From: Bathymodiolus brooksi
Lineage: Eukaryota; Mollusca; Bivalvia; Mytilida; Modiolidae
Length of the DNA stretch: 64,000 bases
Assembly (NCBI GenBank): GCA_963680875.1
Contig: OY804578.1
Span: 4,774,001 to 4,838,000, forward strand
Reading direction: 5' to 3'
Shown: one piece after another, positions 50,061 through 61,521 of the stretch
How positions within the stretch are numbered: position 1 is the first letter of the stretch
Layout of the letters: each line of letters opens with the position of its first letter
Made by a program: the position numbers and the translations under genes
The notes under the pieces: generated by a model
Told to the model about the DNA's origin: nothing
The model's database searches: none
What the model saw: only the letters and a program-made list of their open reading frames with translations

Positions 50061-50913
50061 CTAGTTTTGAAAAGTTTGAATGAATTTTCTATAATGCCCA
50101 CAGAATCCCATAAATGACCGTAATTCTTTGACATTCGTTGGTACTGGCCATGATTCTACAATTTTTGTCTTTTCTGGATCGGCAGCTATTCCTGCTTCCG
50201 ATATTACATGTCCCAAATAAACAACTTTCTTACGAAAGAGATGACATTTCTTTGCTTTTAGTTTAAGTCCAGCGGCTAGCAACCGATCCTAAACCTTTCT
50301 AAGGTTAATATCCATGTCTTCAAATGAGCGTCCCAACACAATAACATCATCCAGATAAATCAGACATATGCCCCATTGCAACCCTGCTAGTACTGTTTCC
50401 ATCAATCTCTCAAATATTGCTGAAGCTCCTTTTAGTCCATATGGCATGACTCAAAATTCATAAAGTCCAGACTTTGTCGCAAAAGCGGTTTTGTGTCTAT
50501 CACTACCCTCACATTCCACTTGCCAGTACCCCGAACATAGGTCGAGTGTCGAAAACCAGCAGCTACCAGATAAATGATAAAATGAGTCATCAATGCGTGG
50601 TAATGGGTAGGTATCATTGATGGTTACCGCATTCAAACGTCTGTAGTCTACACAGAAGCGGGTCGTTCCATCCTTCTTTCTCACCAAGATGACAGGCGAT
50701 GACCATGGACTTGAGGATGGAGTAATTACTTCATTGTTCAACATTCCTTTTACTTGTTTGTCCACTTCCTTTGCTAAGACATCTGGGAGTCTACGAGGTG
50801 GTTGTTTTATTGGATGTGCAGACCCTGTAGCAATTTTATGCTTTACTACGCTTGTCCTTCCATAATCGCTATCTGAAGCTGCAAACAACCCTTCATATTC
50901 GTTTAGTAAACGC
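50061..50913 (-). pseudogene. Gypsy reverse transcriptase, broken
   Basis: Signatures in order are PIKQPPRRLPDVLAKEVD, SSPWSSPVILVRKKDGTTRF, CVDYRRLNAVTINDTYPLPR, FSTLDLCSGYWQVE (motif A), then a TGA at 50448-50450 right after SGLYEF. Next come MPYGLKGASAIFERLM, ICLIYLDDVIVLG (catalytic YLDD, about 50360-50343), another stop near 50290, and KCHLFRKKVVYLGHVISEAG to the thumb (ELRSFMGFCGHYRKFI). All catalytic residues seen are retained, and the lesions are stops only. Confidence 0.88.
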
Positions 50914-51640
50914 TTAACTTCTGAACTTTGTTTGGGTGTTAAATGTTCTTGGGAGCGTTCCAGTAATTAAATCTGTTCTCAATTCTCCTTCTTCATCGAT
51001 TTTACTGTTGGGATTAACAAACTCTTGAACAGGACTGACCTGTGCCACAATAGTTCCCGGATAAATAATTTGAGTGTCCGCTGACGGATTCATAACTCTA
51101 ACAAAGACATTCTTACTAGCTTGAACTAGTGAACGGCCTACAAGCGCTTTATCCTTTTTCAAAAATGTTTCGTTTGCTTCTACTAACATATCTGCTTCAT
51201 ATGTTAGCTTATTCGCTGAATCATCTACTTATTATCATTTCACTCTGAGCAGGCATGACAACTTTGTCATGTGCAACAACCCGAAAACAACCTAGTTTTC
51301 CTGCATACTTGAGACTTACTCGCCTCCCATCTACCTCTAACATACTATTCTGTAAATCTATTCAACCAGCATTTGATCTCAAGCAATCCAAACCTATTCC
51401 ATCTACTGTGATTTGTGCAACTAATGCCTGCACTACCATATCCTTTGTATCAAGTCTCATCAGAAAATTACCACGACCTAAAATCTAATTTGTCGCCACT
51501 AGCAGTCAAAACTTCTTGATTTGTGCTGGTCAGGGTTGGCCTAGCTACATCAGGTATCTTTTGATATATATCGTATGATACTATAGACACAGTTGCTCCT
51601 GTATCTACTAACAACTTGCATTTGACTTGATGAATATGAG
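50914..51640 (-). pseudogene. Gypsy protease and protease-RT linker
   Basis: CKLLVDTGATVSIVS (about 51613-51569) holds the retropepsin catalytic DTGA. The flap and C-terminal lobe are split by a stop and frameshift near 51470-51240. Sequence from 51189 (MLVEANETFLKKDKALVGRS) to 50914 is the linker into RT. Confidence 0.75.
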
Positions 51641-53053
51641 CCTCTACGTACATACCTGCCTCTTGAGCGGCATATGACACTCCAATACTACTCTGTATAC
51701 TACTCTTATTTGTTGTTGCTTCACTCCTAAGTGGTCTTGCTATTCGGCGACCACGTCCAACCTCCTCACTTTTCTTATCAGTTTGTGAATTCTCCTTCTG
51801 AGGATTCACTCTGTACCCGTTTTGTCTATTATCTTGACCACGACCAAAGTTTTGTCTATACCAATGTCCACGACCATAATTCTGTTCGTAAGCTTGACCA
51901 CGTCCATAATTAAATCTTGGTTTATTATCAAATTTGCGTGGCCTGAATTGTTCGTTCTTAAGCTGGTTGACATTTCTTTGTAAATCTGATAGTCTTTTCT
52001 GCATATCAGTCATTAATTTCATCATGTCTGTCTGATCTTTTGTTTTATCATATATCTTGCCAGCAGTACTGTCTGCTGCAGTTGTACGTAAATATGAGCG
52101 GCCTTCTGTCACTCTTCGTTCAGCTCTATTAAAAGTCTCCAATTCGACAGCCAATCGAATAGCATCATTTAAATTTTGGGGACGTGACTGCTTAATGCGT
52201 ATCCTCATTTCTGAGTCGGCTAGAGCCTCTATAAAATGCTGCTTTGCAAGCGTGTCACGTACATTCTCTGGTACTGTAGGGTAAGCCAGATTTACTAATC
52301 TTCTAATTGCCTGACCAAGTTCAGGTAGGCTTTCTGCTGGTTTTTCTCGTCGCTCAGTGAGTTGAACTCTGTACAGCTCAGTTTGATTAGGTGGGGCAAA
52401 ACGTTCTTCGAGTGCTTTCACAAGAAATGTATAGTCTTGTTGCTTATCTATAGGCAAATCTCCTAGTATGCCCTGTGCTTGTCCACGCAAAGCCACAGCC
52501 AGATATAACCCCTTTTCATTTTCTCACCATTGATTTATACGAGAGCAAGCATCAAAGTGAGACTTATAATCTAACCATGATGATGTACCATCATAGGTTG
52601 CAGCTTTTACACGTGCAGTATTTGAGCCTTTAGCAGCTGCCGTTGTGCAGGTTTCTTAGTTTGATCTGATTTTTTTCTCACTGCAACACCCGGAGGAACA
52701 TAATTGTCATATAACGGTTCCTTAAATCGAACCGCGGGACTACCCTCTCTTTCTCTATATGCACCTTCCCGCATACTTCTGAGCATCTCATATTGCCCTA
52801 AATGCTCTCTCAATTTCTCAATTTCAACCTCTATTCTGTCCACTTCTGTACTTTCTCTTCGAGCACTAGCTCTTTCTCTTGATTGTCGTGCGGTTGCGAA
52901 ACCTGAATCGACCGGGAAACCTACCGACTGACGCTCACCAGTCGCCATATATTTTGGTGTTGACTGACCAACCCGTTCGTACCCGCTCACTTGTCTTGTG
53001 AGACGGTCAACCTCTGATTCTATTTCAGATAACTCTTCATCATAATCTGCCAT
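51640..53053 (-). pseudogene. Gypsy Gag, frameshifted
   Basis: It starts at 53053 with MADYDEELSEIESEVDRLTR, a charged region with predicted coiled-coil character (VDRIEVEIEKLREHLGQYEM). A frameshift near 52610 moves to AATYDGTSSWLDYKSHFDAC, the typical start of the Gypsy capsid. A TGA occurs where SRINQW ends (near 52525), then LRGQAQGILGDLP, LEERFAPPNQTELYRVQL and LPELGQAIRRLVNLAYP continue the capsid. Instead of a CCHC knuckle the C-terminus has three 10-residue repeats, NYGRGQAYEQ, NYGRGHWYRQ and NFGRGQDNRQ. Confidence 0.8.
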
Positions 53054-53399
53054 ATTGCAAGTTTAAAGTACAACAATTAATCAAACAATCAAACAAGAAA
53101 CATATTTACAATGTAAACAATTTATTTACACTACTCGAATCCCACAACGCTGTTATAAAATATAAGGAGGGGGGATATTATACAGATAAGTAGAATAGAA
53201 TATCTTTTATTTCCATAAAGAAGTACCTTCAAGGTGCAAATGTTCACACAATAATAGGTGTACATACAATGAGAAATAAAAAACCCAACATGGGGTAATC
53301 GTAATCGTATAATTGATTACATTTTTCCTAGTAATCGACAGTAATTTGTAATCGTCAAAATTTTCGATTAGTTTGATGAAATAGAACCTACAGTATGTG
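53054..53399. other. Segment between Gypsy copy and inverted repeat
   Basis: No gene is seen. It contains an A/G run AAGGAGGGGGGATA near 53162 and a local repeat of GTAATCGTAATCG with GATTAC complements (53297-53357). No LTR copy is recognisable. Confidence 0.4.
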
Positions 53400-54088
53400 G
53401 TCAAAAGTATTGGTGCATGTAAAAAAATCCCTATAATCAACCAAAACCATATTTTTTCAAAAAAATATTCTGAAGTCATTTCTGGATAGATTTTAACAAA
53501 TTTTAAACCAAAACATTCGGAATTATCCATATTTTGATTATTTATTGACTCATTATGTTGTTATGAGTGATTTTTATTTGTACATAATTTAAACACAACA
53601 AATAAAAATTGACTTTCATTTTCCTTTATATTTCAACTAAACATAAATCCTAAGAATTAACAATCATGCTTAAAGTAATATTACACCACAATATCCTGAA
53701 ATTTTTGGATTAAATATTTTTACTTAATATGCCACTTAATTTAACTAAATTTAATCAACTGCATAACATTACAAATCCACTTAATAGCAGAATTTATGAG
53801 CAAATCGCAAAATATTTGACAGCAGATAATTACTGTTGTTAACAACAGTAATGCAAATGATATGCACGTGACCCAAGATTTGAACTATTTTGGCGAGATT
53901 GTATAACGGGTGTGTTCGATTTGTGTTTAGATTATCTCCCTTTTGGAAACCTAGCTGTCAAAAGTAGACATTTATTTTTATGTTGATATGTTTTATTGAT
54001 ATATGTGGTAATGATGAGGCTATTTGTAATATATTTATCGTATTTAAACATTGACAAACTTCTGCAAATCAAATTTGTTAAGAAAGGA
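53400..54088 (+). repeat. Outer left arm of the 53-59 kb inverted repeat
   Basis: The reverse complement of 53400-53590 matches 58560-58740 (e.g. AAATATGGTTTTGGTTGATT and TCTATCCAGAAATGAC). The reverse complement of 53935-54085 matches 58120-58275 (e.g. CATATCAACATAAAAATAAA, GGTTTCCAAAAGGGAGATAA). The order is the same on both sides, with small indels between the matched blocks. Confidence 0.8.
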
Positions 54089-57004
54089 CTGGGAGCAATA
54101 AGGGCCAAAATCGGCCCCACCTCAGATGTCGATAAAATTTTCTCCAAAATGTATTCACAATACGTGCTTTTCATAAATAAATACAGTTAGTTAATATGTG
54201 CATCTAATTCCTCACAGCGGACCGACAAAGTCAGGTAATGAAAAGCACTGAACGTCATTTTTTTCAGAATACAGAATGTAAGTATCATCGTATTATAATG
54301 CATATCTTTAAAAAAACAAAAAGAAAAACAAAAACAAAGCATAATAAAACTCTATAAACAAAACATAAATTTGACTTAATATGCAATGTGGATTGATTTC
54401 AGGAATAAAAACATGTTCTGAAACTGTATTATGAAATTAAAGTGAACGAATAGTAATGTCGCAACGTCACTCATTTTCGACGGTCTCCTGTTTTCGACGG
54501 TTTGTTTCACGTGATAAAATCTCTCATTATTTTGATCGCTTCATTTGTGAGAGGTTATATTATGATGCTGAAATTGCATGAATGATCTCAAGAAATCTGA
54601 TCTAAAAATGTCATCTTTAAATGTAAGAACTACGTACCACATCTATTATTTCACGTTCAAATTGTATTTTTTCGTAATTCATTTTTTCGTCACCTTAACA
54701 AAACTTTAATCATTTAAAAAATATATCTCATACAGACCAATGTTGGTTTCATCGTCTGCTATGACATTGATAATGTACATATTGAGATCATATCAATTCA
54801 GAAACTTATTACCATTGATTGTCGAAAACTGGTCGAAATTTTGGTATTAACCTTAAAGAAGTAATAGATAGATTTATTTGAGGAATAGAACTTTGTCATA
54901 TTTGAAATTTTTTTAAACCTTTTTTTAACCGTACTTTATTCTTAACGACAACCAATGTTATGATATATTCCAGTACATTTTTACGGACAACCATCATAAA
55001 TCTATTAAAGAAAAATGCCAAGGTGCGGGTTGAGAGAACTTGATAACGTAAAATAAAGCATTTGGTTTTGCAATTTCTAAGAAAAAGATTAAATATTAAT
55101 ATGAAAAGTTATGGATAACAGACGACGGACACTAATTGATATTATTTCTACGATTTTTCTATTGAATGTTGGAACTGTTCCGACAGTGTGATATATATTT
55201 TTTCATTTTATTATATGTTATGAAAAAAAACAGCTGAGTTGCAATTGCTTAAAAAAATATGGTTGTGATCGTCTTCCGTAATTAAAATCGTCAAAATGAA
55301 ATACAACCGAATTGATATCAAATGGCGACATGTTTCAACCTCATTTAAAATATACCTTGAAATGCTTTCATACTTTTACATCACGTTCACGATATGTTAT
55401 TACAACAATATTTCACTCAAGGGTAAAACAAATTCTGTTCTAGTTAAAGGACTTTATCAAACAGAATAATACAGTTTACATGTAATGCAGTTAATACGCA
55501 TTTAGACCACAGAAGAATATTTCTATTTTCCACACCTTGTGGTGGTGGGTCGCTATTGTGCATGCGAAATATTAATTGCAAACCTCATTGACTGGCTATA
55601 TGCTGCCTGTCTAGAATATTTTATTTTTTTCTCGATCGACAGTTCAGAAGCTAGAAAACAATATGATGAATATTGTCTGTCAATCATGCAAACAATAACT
55701 TATGCACATGACAGAACGCATATACGGATTGTGATTGCCCCTGTGGTATCTTCAAACTCTTCTTAAGGATATGTTGGATTGTGCCCAAAAATATCTACTC
55801 CTTTTGGATCAAACTATTTTACTTCATTTTAGAAGTAGCATCGATAGACCATTAAACCTACCTCAGTATCCCGGTAGTAATAACTATTTCAGTATCCCGG
55901 AAGAAAATATATAATCAATAATTGGGGGCCTATGAAAAAAAACTATTTTGGATGAAGTGGTTTTATTTTATTTTTATGTTATATAACTGTTACGTGCCGA
56001 CATATCATCGTTTTTTACGGCAAATATTGCTTCTCAAACATCAAAACGTCATCTAAGCGCTTGTAATATTTGAACATTTTCCCGTCGTTTTTCAAGAAAT
56101 TTAACACCTCGTGCACCAAAAAAATACTTTAACAGGAGTTGTGTTTTATTTATTTCAATAATCTGGTAAAATTTAGTCTGGTACACGACTACGGAGGTGA
56201 TTAATTTCTTCGAAAACCGTCGAAATATCGCGGGCGAAATTCCACGAAATACAGAAAACAAATAACGCTCCGGATGTCGTCACAATGACGTCAAATACGT
56301 ATCGATTTTGTTGGAAGCAAGTTTTAACATCAAAAGTATGATATCGTCTATAAAATAAAACACATCAAATTTTAATCAAGTATTTTCTAAGATAATGATT
56401 CATTAAATATAGGGCCATATATGGAACTTATAGTCCCCAGTTCTTTTTATCGCGTTGACGCCGGACTGCATTCACTGAGTTTTTCTCCTGGTTTCCATGT
56501 ATGCAAACTGTATTTAAAATAAATACAATTATTTACAGAAACAAGTTATTTACTGATGAATTTCATTACTTGAAATGAATCATAAAATGTACAGAGATTG
56601 TGTATATATACATAATGGTATCATATATACAATCAGAAGAGTGAAAATATTGATTTTAAGGGTCTGGCCGAGGTTATAAATAAATTAATATTTAACAACC
56701 TCCACAATCCTCCACCAACAAAATATGTTGATACAATCATTAACCCTCTATACTCAAAACAACTGCTCAATTTGGTATTGGTGGAAGACTGTGGAGGTAT
56801 ATAAAATAGCTAAAATGTACATTGAATATGTCGTTTATAGTCCATTTTTAGCATTATCCATCTAATCATGATGTCATTATGACGTCATAGCGCACCCAAT
56901 CTCACGGAAAGATATACTTTTTGAAAATTTGTAAATATAACAATTAAATTAGTAAATTGTTTTTATTCTATGTCAAGCATTATTTTTTGATAAAATGTGG
57001 GGCC
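54089..57004. mobile_element. Probable insertion splitting the left inverted-repeat arm
   Basis: The right arm is continuous across the point where the left arm jumps from about 54088 to about 57005. The ends of the intervening 2.9 kb look alike as an inverted pair: GGGCCAAAATCGGCCCCAC near 54101, and the complement of GTGGGGCCAATTTTGCA near 56999-57015. No transposase or other protein could be recognised in it; short open frames at 55539-55766 and 56049-56261 have no family signature. A 22-bp internal inverted repeat lies at 56697-56799. Confidence 0.4.
56697..56799. repeat. 22-bp inverted repeat pair
   Basis: AACCTCCACAATCCTCCACC + AA (56697-56718) pairs with TTGGTGGAAGACTGTGGAGG + TA (56778-56799), about 20 of 22 positions. 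The 59-bp loop makes a strong hairpin or a miniature inverted-repeat element. Confidence 0.65.
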
Positions 57005-57495
57005 AATTTTGCAGAATCAAAATAATAAACATACCATTGTCAAGGTGACGAATGTTTTATATAATACTTAATGTTTACATTTTCAACTCTTCAAGGAACC
57101 ATTGTCTGTTAACAGTATGGCCTACTAAAACAAATATTTCACCTTTTCAATCTTATTCAATCTCTTTGTATTATTATTTTCAAGTAAATTGTGTAGCTTT
57201 CAACTACATGCTACATACATTTTTTTCTCCCTCAATGTATAAATAATTCTCACAAGTTTAAAATTTAAATCGGCATGCATATATATTTGATTGTGATATT
57301 TGTATGTTTTTCATAGGAAACAGATTTAAAAAAAGCATTTGCTTGTTTCTGAATCCTATTGTAGAATTGCTATTGTTTTGTTTATATATGTCAGTTATAC
57401 CAATAAAATATGTTTATACCAATAAAAATAAAGATAAAAAAAAATATGGCCTACTATTTGAAATATAAAAAAAGTATAACTTTTGATCCTGTGAG
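57005..57495 (+). repeat. Inner left arm of the 53-59 kb inverted repeat
   Basis: The reverse complement of 57005-57130 matches 57995-58110 (GTAGGCCATACTGTTA, ATATAAAACATTCGTCACC). The reverse complement of 57435-57495 matches 57970-58005 (GGATCAAAAGTTATACT). A roughly 300-bp stretch (57130-57435) is extra on this side. Confidence 0.75.
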
Positions 57496-57969
57496 CTTTT
57501 TGCTTGGCAACCACCAAGCGAGACATATCCAAACACGTTCATGTTACAGAAAGTGATTGAATTAGTTGACGATGGATACAAAATGAGATTTAGACATATC
57601 CATGTTTTTTCCACTGGGATTGAGCTTATGGCAATAGGAATTAAGGCTAATAAGTTTTCAATACTTTATATAGTCAACAAAAGGCATGATATAGCAGAAC
57701 ATAAAAATCAAAGCTTCAAATAAATACTGTACAAAAAAAATAGATGCAAAAACGGCTGTAAAATACCAATATCAAAAATAACCTAGGTAGCACTGAGGTT
57801 TGAATGTAAAAAATCAACCCAGAAAAACATGATGTGGCAAGCAGCTAATAAAAGGTTTATATTTTAAAGCATTCTGGGGTTAAAGCTAATCTAAATTTAA
57901 ACCCGAAAATTAACAAAATTTAATCTCCCAATCCCAAAAAACAAATAGATTGGGTACTACTCCTATAGA
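57496..57969. other. Centre of the 53-59 kb inverted repeat
   Basis: This is the unpaired spacer. It starts with a small hairpin TTGCTTGGCAACCACCAAGC (57491-57520) and has a short open frame (57541-57723, 60 codons) with no recognised family. No coding call is made. Confidence 0.4.
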
Positions 57970-58740
57970 AGCAGGATCAAAAGTTATACTATGTAGGCCA
58001 TACTGTTACATTGTAATAGCCAATTTTGAACAAGTTGAAAATGTAAATATTAGACATTATATAAAACATTCGTCACCTTGACATGGGTATGGTTATTATT
58101 TTAATTCTGCAAATTTCTTAGCAAATTTTATATGAAGAAGGTTGTCAATGTTTAAATATGATAAATATATTACAAATAGCCTTATCATTACAAAATATAT
58201 CAATAAAACATATCAACATAAAAATAAATGTCTACTTTTGACCACCAGGTTTCCAAAAGGGAGATAATTGAAATGCAAATCGAACACACCCGTATATCTT
58301 TTCTTGATCTGCAATCATCGGACCAACATTTTCTTCACGAGGTATAATGATCGGCAATCATTGGAACAAAACAACCGAAAGTTAATTAGTCTCAACAACA
58401 ATGGCGAGGACGAAAAACATGCACACGGATTTGCAGATTTCTAGTTGTTGGGAACATATTTCGACTTGAAACATGCATGAGTAGCTTAGTTAAGGTACCG
58501 CCATATTCCAAATGGAATTTTCAGGGAAACAAATTTTTCAACCCAAACTGGTGTAATATTACTTTAAATTATGTACAAATAAAAACCACTCATATAAACA
58601 TAATGAGTAAATAAACAAACAAAATATAGACAATTCCGAATTGTTAAAATCTATCCAGAAATGACATCACAATAATTTTTTGAAAAAATATGGTTTTGGT
58701 TGATTATATAGGAATTTTTTTTACATGTGCCAATACTTCT
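57970..58740 (-). repeat. Right arm of the 53-59 kb inverted repeat
   Basis: This is a continuous counterpart to both left-arm segments, running outward from GGATCAAAAGTTATACTATG (57973) to TTACATGTGCCAATACTTCT (58721-58740), where it passes directly into the 23-bp minisatellite. Confidence 0.78.
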
Positions 58741-60114
58741 TTTGGTCATTATATGGTCTTTCTTTTGGTCATTATATGGTCTTTCTTTTGGTCATTATAT
58801 GATCTTTCTTTTGGTCATTATATGATCTTTCTTTTGGTCATTATATGGTCTTTCTTTTGGTCATTATATGATCTTTCTTTTGGTCATTATATGGTCTTTC
58901 TTTTGGTCATTATATGGTCTTTCTTTTGGTCATTATATGGTCTTTCTTTAGGTCATTATATGATCTTTCTTTTGGTCATTATTTATATGGTCTTTCTTTT
59001 GGTCATTATATGATCTTTCTTTTGGTCATTATATGATCTTACTTTTGGTCATTATATGATCTTTCTTTTGGTCATTATATGATCTTTCTTTTGGTCATTA
59101 TATGGTCATTATATGGTCTTTCTTTTGGTCATTATATGGTCTTTCTTTTGGTCATTATATGGTCTTTCCTTTGGTCATTATATGATCTTTCTTTTGGTCA
59201 TTATATGATCTTTCTTTTGGTCATTATATGATCTTTCTTTTGGTCATTATATGGTCTTTCTTTTGGTCATTATATGATCTTTCTTTTGGTCATTATATGA
59301 TCTTTCTTTTGGTCATTATATGGTCTTTCTTTTGGTCATTATATGGTCTTTCTTTTGGTCATTATATGATCTTTCTTTTGGTCATTATATGGTCTTTCTT
59401 TTGGTCATTATATATATGGTCTTTCTTTTGGTCATTATATGATCTTTCTTTTGGTCATTATATGGTCTTTCTTTTGGTCATTATATGATCTTTCTTTTGG
59501 TCATTATATGGTCATTATATGGTCTTTCTTTTGGTCATTATATGGTCTTTCTTTTGGTCATTATATGGTCTTTCCTTTGGTCATTATATGATCTTTCTTT
59601 TGGTCATTATATGATCTTTCTTTTGGTCATTATATGATCTTTCTTTTGGTCATTATATGGTCTTTCTTTTGGTCATTATATGGTCTTTCTTTTGGTCATT
59701 ATATGATCTTTCTTTTGGTCATTATATGATCTTTCTTTTGGTTATTATATGGTCTTTATTTTGGTCATTATATGGTCTTTCTTTTGGTCATTATATGATC
59801 TTTCTTTTGGTCATTATATGGTCTTTCTTTTGGTCATTATATATATGGTCTTTCTTTTGGTCATTATATGATCTTTCTTTTGGTCATTATATGGTCTTTC
59901 TTTTGGTTATTATATGATCTTTCTTTTGGTCATTACATGGTCTTTCTTTTGGTCATTATATGATCTTTCTTTTGATCATTATATGATCTTTCTTTTGGTC
60001 ATTATATGGTCTTTCTTTTGGTCATTATATATATGGTCTTTCTTTTGGTCATTATATGATCTTTCTTTTGGTCATTATATGGTCTTTCTTTTGGTCATTG
60101 TATGGTCTTTCTTT
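58736..60114 (+). repeat. 23-bp minisatellite (about 60 units) with higher-order structure
   Basis: The unit is GGTCATTATATGGTCTTTCT + TTT, with a G/A variant at ATATGG/ATATGA. Shortened units (TTATATGGTCATTATATGG near 59097 and 59505) and units with an extra TATA or TTTA (near 58983, 59409, 59838, 60027) recur at about 400-430 bp, so blocks were duplicated. The 3 x 23-bp periodicity creates hydrophobic open frames (MVFLLVIIWSFFWSLYDLSF), which are artefacts. Confidence 0.95.
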
Positions 60115-60301
60115 CGACTAACGGCCTCTGAGTAGTCCTTCGGTATCTCAAAACTGTTCTTACTAGCCTCACATTGTATATATGTTTGTATTGGACGTTA
60201 TTTTACATTGAAATACAATAGAAATTTACATCTAAAGACATGCATTTCATTGTTTGAGGGCTTCATCCTGTTACCCACTTCTATGCTGTTACTCCTAAAT
60301 T

Positions 60302-60331
60302 ATGTCTCCCCCCACTTTGGTGGGGAGACAT
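60302..60331. repeat. Hairpin ATGTCTCCCC / GGGGAGACAT
   Basis: A near-perfect inverted repeat with a short loop (CCCACTTTGGT) stands at the left edge of the 175-bp repeats. This GTCTCCCC...GGGGAGAC hairpin is a familiar start of a dispersed repeat in mollusc genomes, from memory. Confidence 0.6.
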
Positions 60332-60370
60332 ATTGTTTTTGTCCTGTCGTCTGTCCGTCACACAGTTTGT

Positions 60371-61045
60371 CAGCGCAACTCCTCTGAAACTACTGAACAG
60401 AATTTCATGAAACTTGGTACATGTAGGTAGTAAGGACACCATATGTAGTTGTGCATATTACCAGGAAATTTTGATCGCCTGAATTCCGTGGGAGTTATGC
60501 CCCTTTGAACTTAGAAATTTCCCGAAATTTACTACTACTGAAGCAGCTTGTCAGCGCAACTCCTCTGAAACTACTGAACATAATTTCATGAAACTTGGTA
60601 GGTAGTAAGGACACCATATGTAGTTGTGCATATTATCAGGAAATTTTGATCGCCTGAATTCCGTGGGAGTTATGCCCCTTTGAACTTAGAAATTTCCCGA
60701 AATTTACTACTGAAGCAGCTTGTCAGCGCAACTCCTCTGAAACTACTGAACATAATTTCATGAAACTTGGTAGGTAGTAAGGACACCATATGTAGTTGTG
60801 CATATTACCAGGAAATTTGATCTCCTAAATTTTGTGGGAATTATGCCCCTTTGAACTTAAAATTTCCCGAAATATACTTCTGAAGCAGCTTGTCAGCACA
60901 ACTCCTCTGAAACTACTGAACAGAATTTCATGAAACTTGGTAGGTAGTAAGGACACCATATGTAGTTGTGCATATTACCAGGAAATGTTGATCCCCTAAA
61001 TTTTGTGGGCGTTATTTGCAAACACTCTGGTGTAATATCCCTTAC
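60371..61045 (+). repeat. Tandem repeat of about 170-181 bp, four copies
   Basis: CAGCGCAACTCCTCTGAAAC begins copies at 60371, 60552 and 60724, and the variant CAGCACAACTCC begins a fourth at 60894 (periods 181, 172, 170). Each continues with ATTTCATGAAACTTGGTA, GTAAGGACACCATATGTAG and GTTATGCCCCTTTGAACTTA. The last copy is truncated at about 61020-61045. Confidence 0.9.
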
Positions 61046-61052
61046 TGAAACT

Positions 61053-61053
<1 letters not shown>

Positions 61054-61084
<31 letters not shown>
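61054..61084. repeat. (TA)n microsatellite
   Basis: About 15 TA units lie 95 bp outside the left end of the Penelope palindrome. TA runs also lie at its right end (63457-63481) and at 63817-63836. Confidence 0.95.
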
Positions 61085-61087
<3 letters not shown>

Positions 61088-61272
61088 ATCTGAAAAAGTA
61101 GCCAACGTATGAATCTACGAGATGTCGGATCGGAAACAAGTGTTAACGATACTGTGCAAACAAACAAAAATGATAAATAAACGTCTAAAATGTTAGCACA
61201 ACGATATCAAAAAAAGATGTTAAAATGTAACAAAAATAACTATAAGTCTACAAAAAGACTATAATTATAATG

Positions 61273-61329
61273 AAATCGACGGATATTTCGCTTGACCGAC
61301 AAGCTTCATCAGCGTCTGTAATCCGATTT
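61273..61329 (-). ncRNA. Hammerhead-ribozyme-like motif, left Penelope arm
   Basis: On the minus strand AAATC (61329-61325), GACG (61316-61313), CTGATGA (61312-61306), A, GCTTG-TCGGT-CAAGC, GAAA (61289-61286), TATC, then CGTCGATTT. GACG pairs with CGTC and AAATC with GATTT to form stem I with an 8-nt bulge, GCTTG/CAAGC is stem II, and stem III is reduced to one A-U pair. Cleavage would follow AUC. Penelope-like elements are known to carry such minimal-stem-III hammerheads. One extra A after CTGATGA is atypical, so activity is uncertain. Confidence 0.6.
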
Positions 61330-61521
61330 GAAAAATTGTCACGTTATCGTGACGTAAATTACTAAAAATCATAATCTTGAACTTTATACTTTATATTATT
61401 CAAGTATATTGCACACTAATTTATAAATATGAACAGAATGAGAAAATGTAATGATGAAGTTTACCAACTAGCTAAGGTCCAGGCACTGGTTAAAAAGTTA
61501 AAAAAACAAAAAACAAAAGAT

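Larger units (their letters stand above)
47005..53053 (-). mobile_element. Degenerate Ty3/Gypsy retrotransposon, 5'-truncated
   Basis: The minus strand carries gag (53053-~51700), protease (DTGA near 51600), reverse transcriptase (YLDD near 50350), RNase H and integrase with an HHCC finger, DDE core and a GPF module, in Gypsy order. Frameshifts and stops separate almost every domain. A probable 3' LTR is present and the 5' LTR is missing. A simple insertion with no second ORF (env) is indicated. Confidence 0.9.

Noticed and set aside
53054..53210. 5' LTR of the Gypsy element
   Set aside because: No sequence matching the putative 3' LTR (47005-47826) and no convincing primer-binding site next to gag.
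55539..56261. Small ORFs at 55539-55766 (+) and 56049-56261 (-)
   Set aside because: Short, no start context or domain, and inside a probable insertion in AT-rich DNA; expected by chance.
58690..60135. Hydrophobic, membrane-like ORFs (MVFLLVIIWSFFWSLY)
   Set aside because: They are by-products of the T-rich 23-bp minisatellite.
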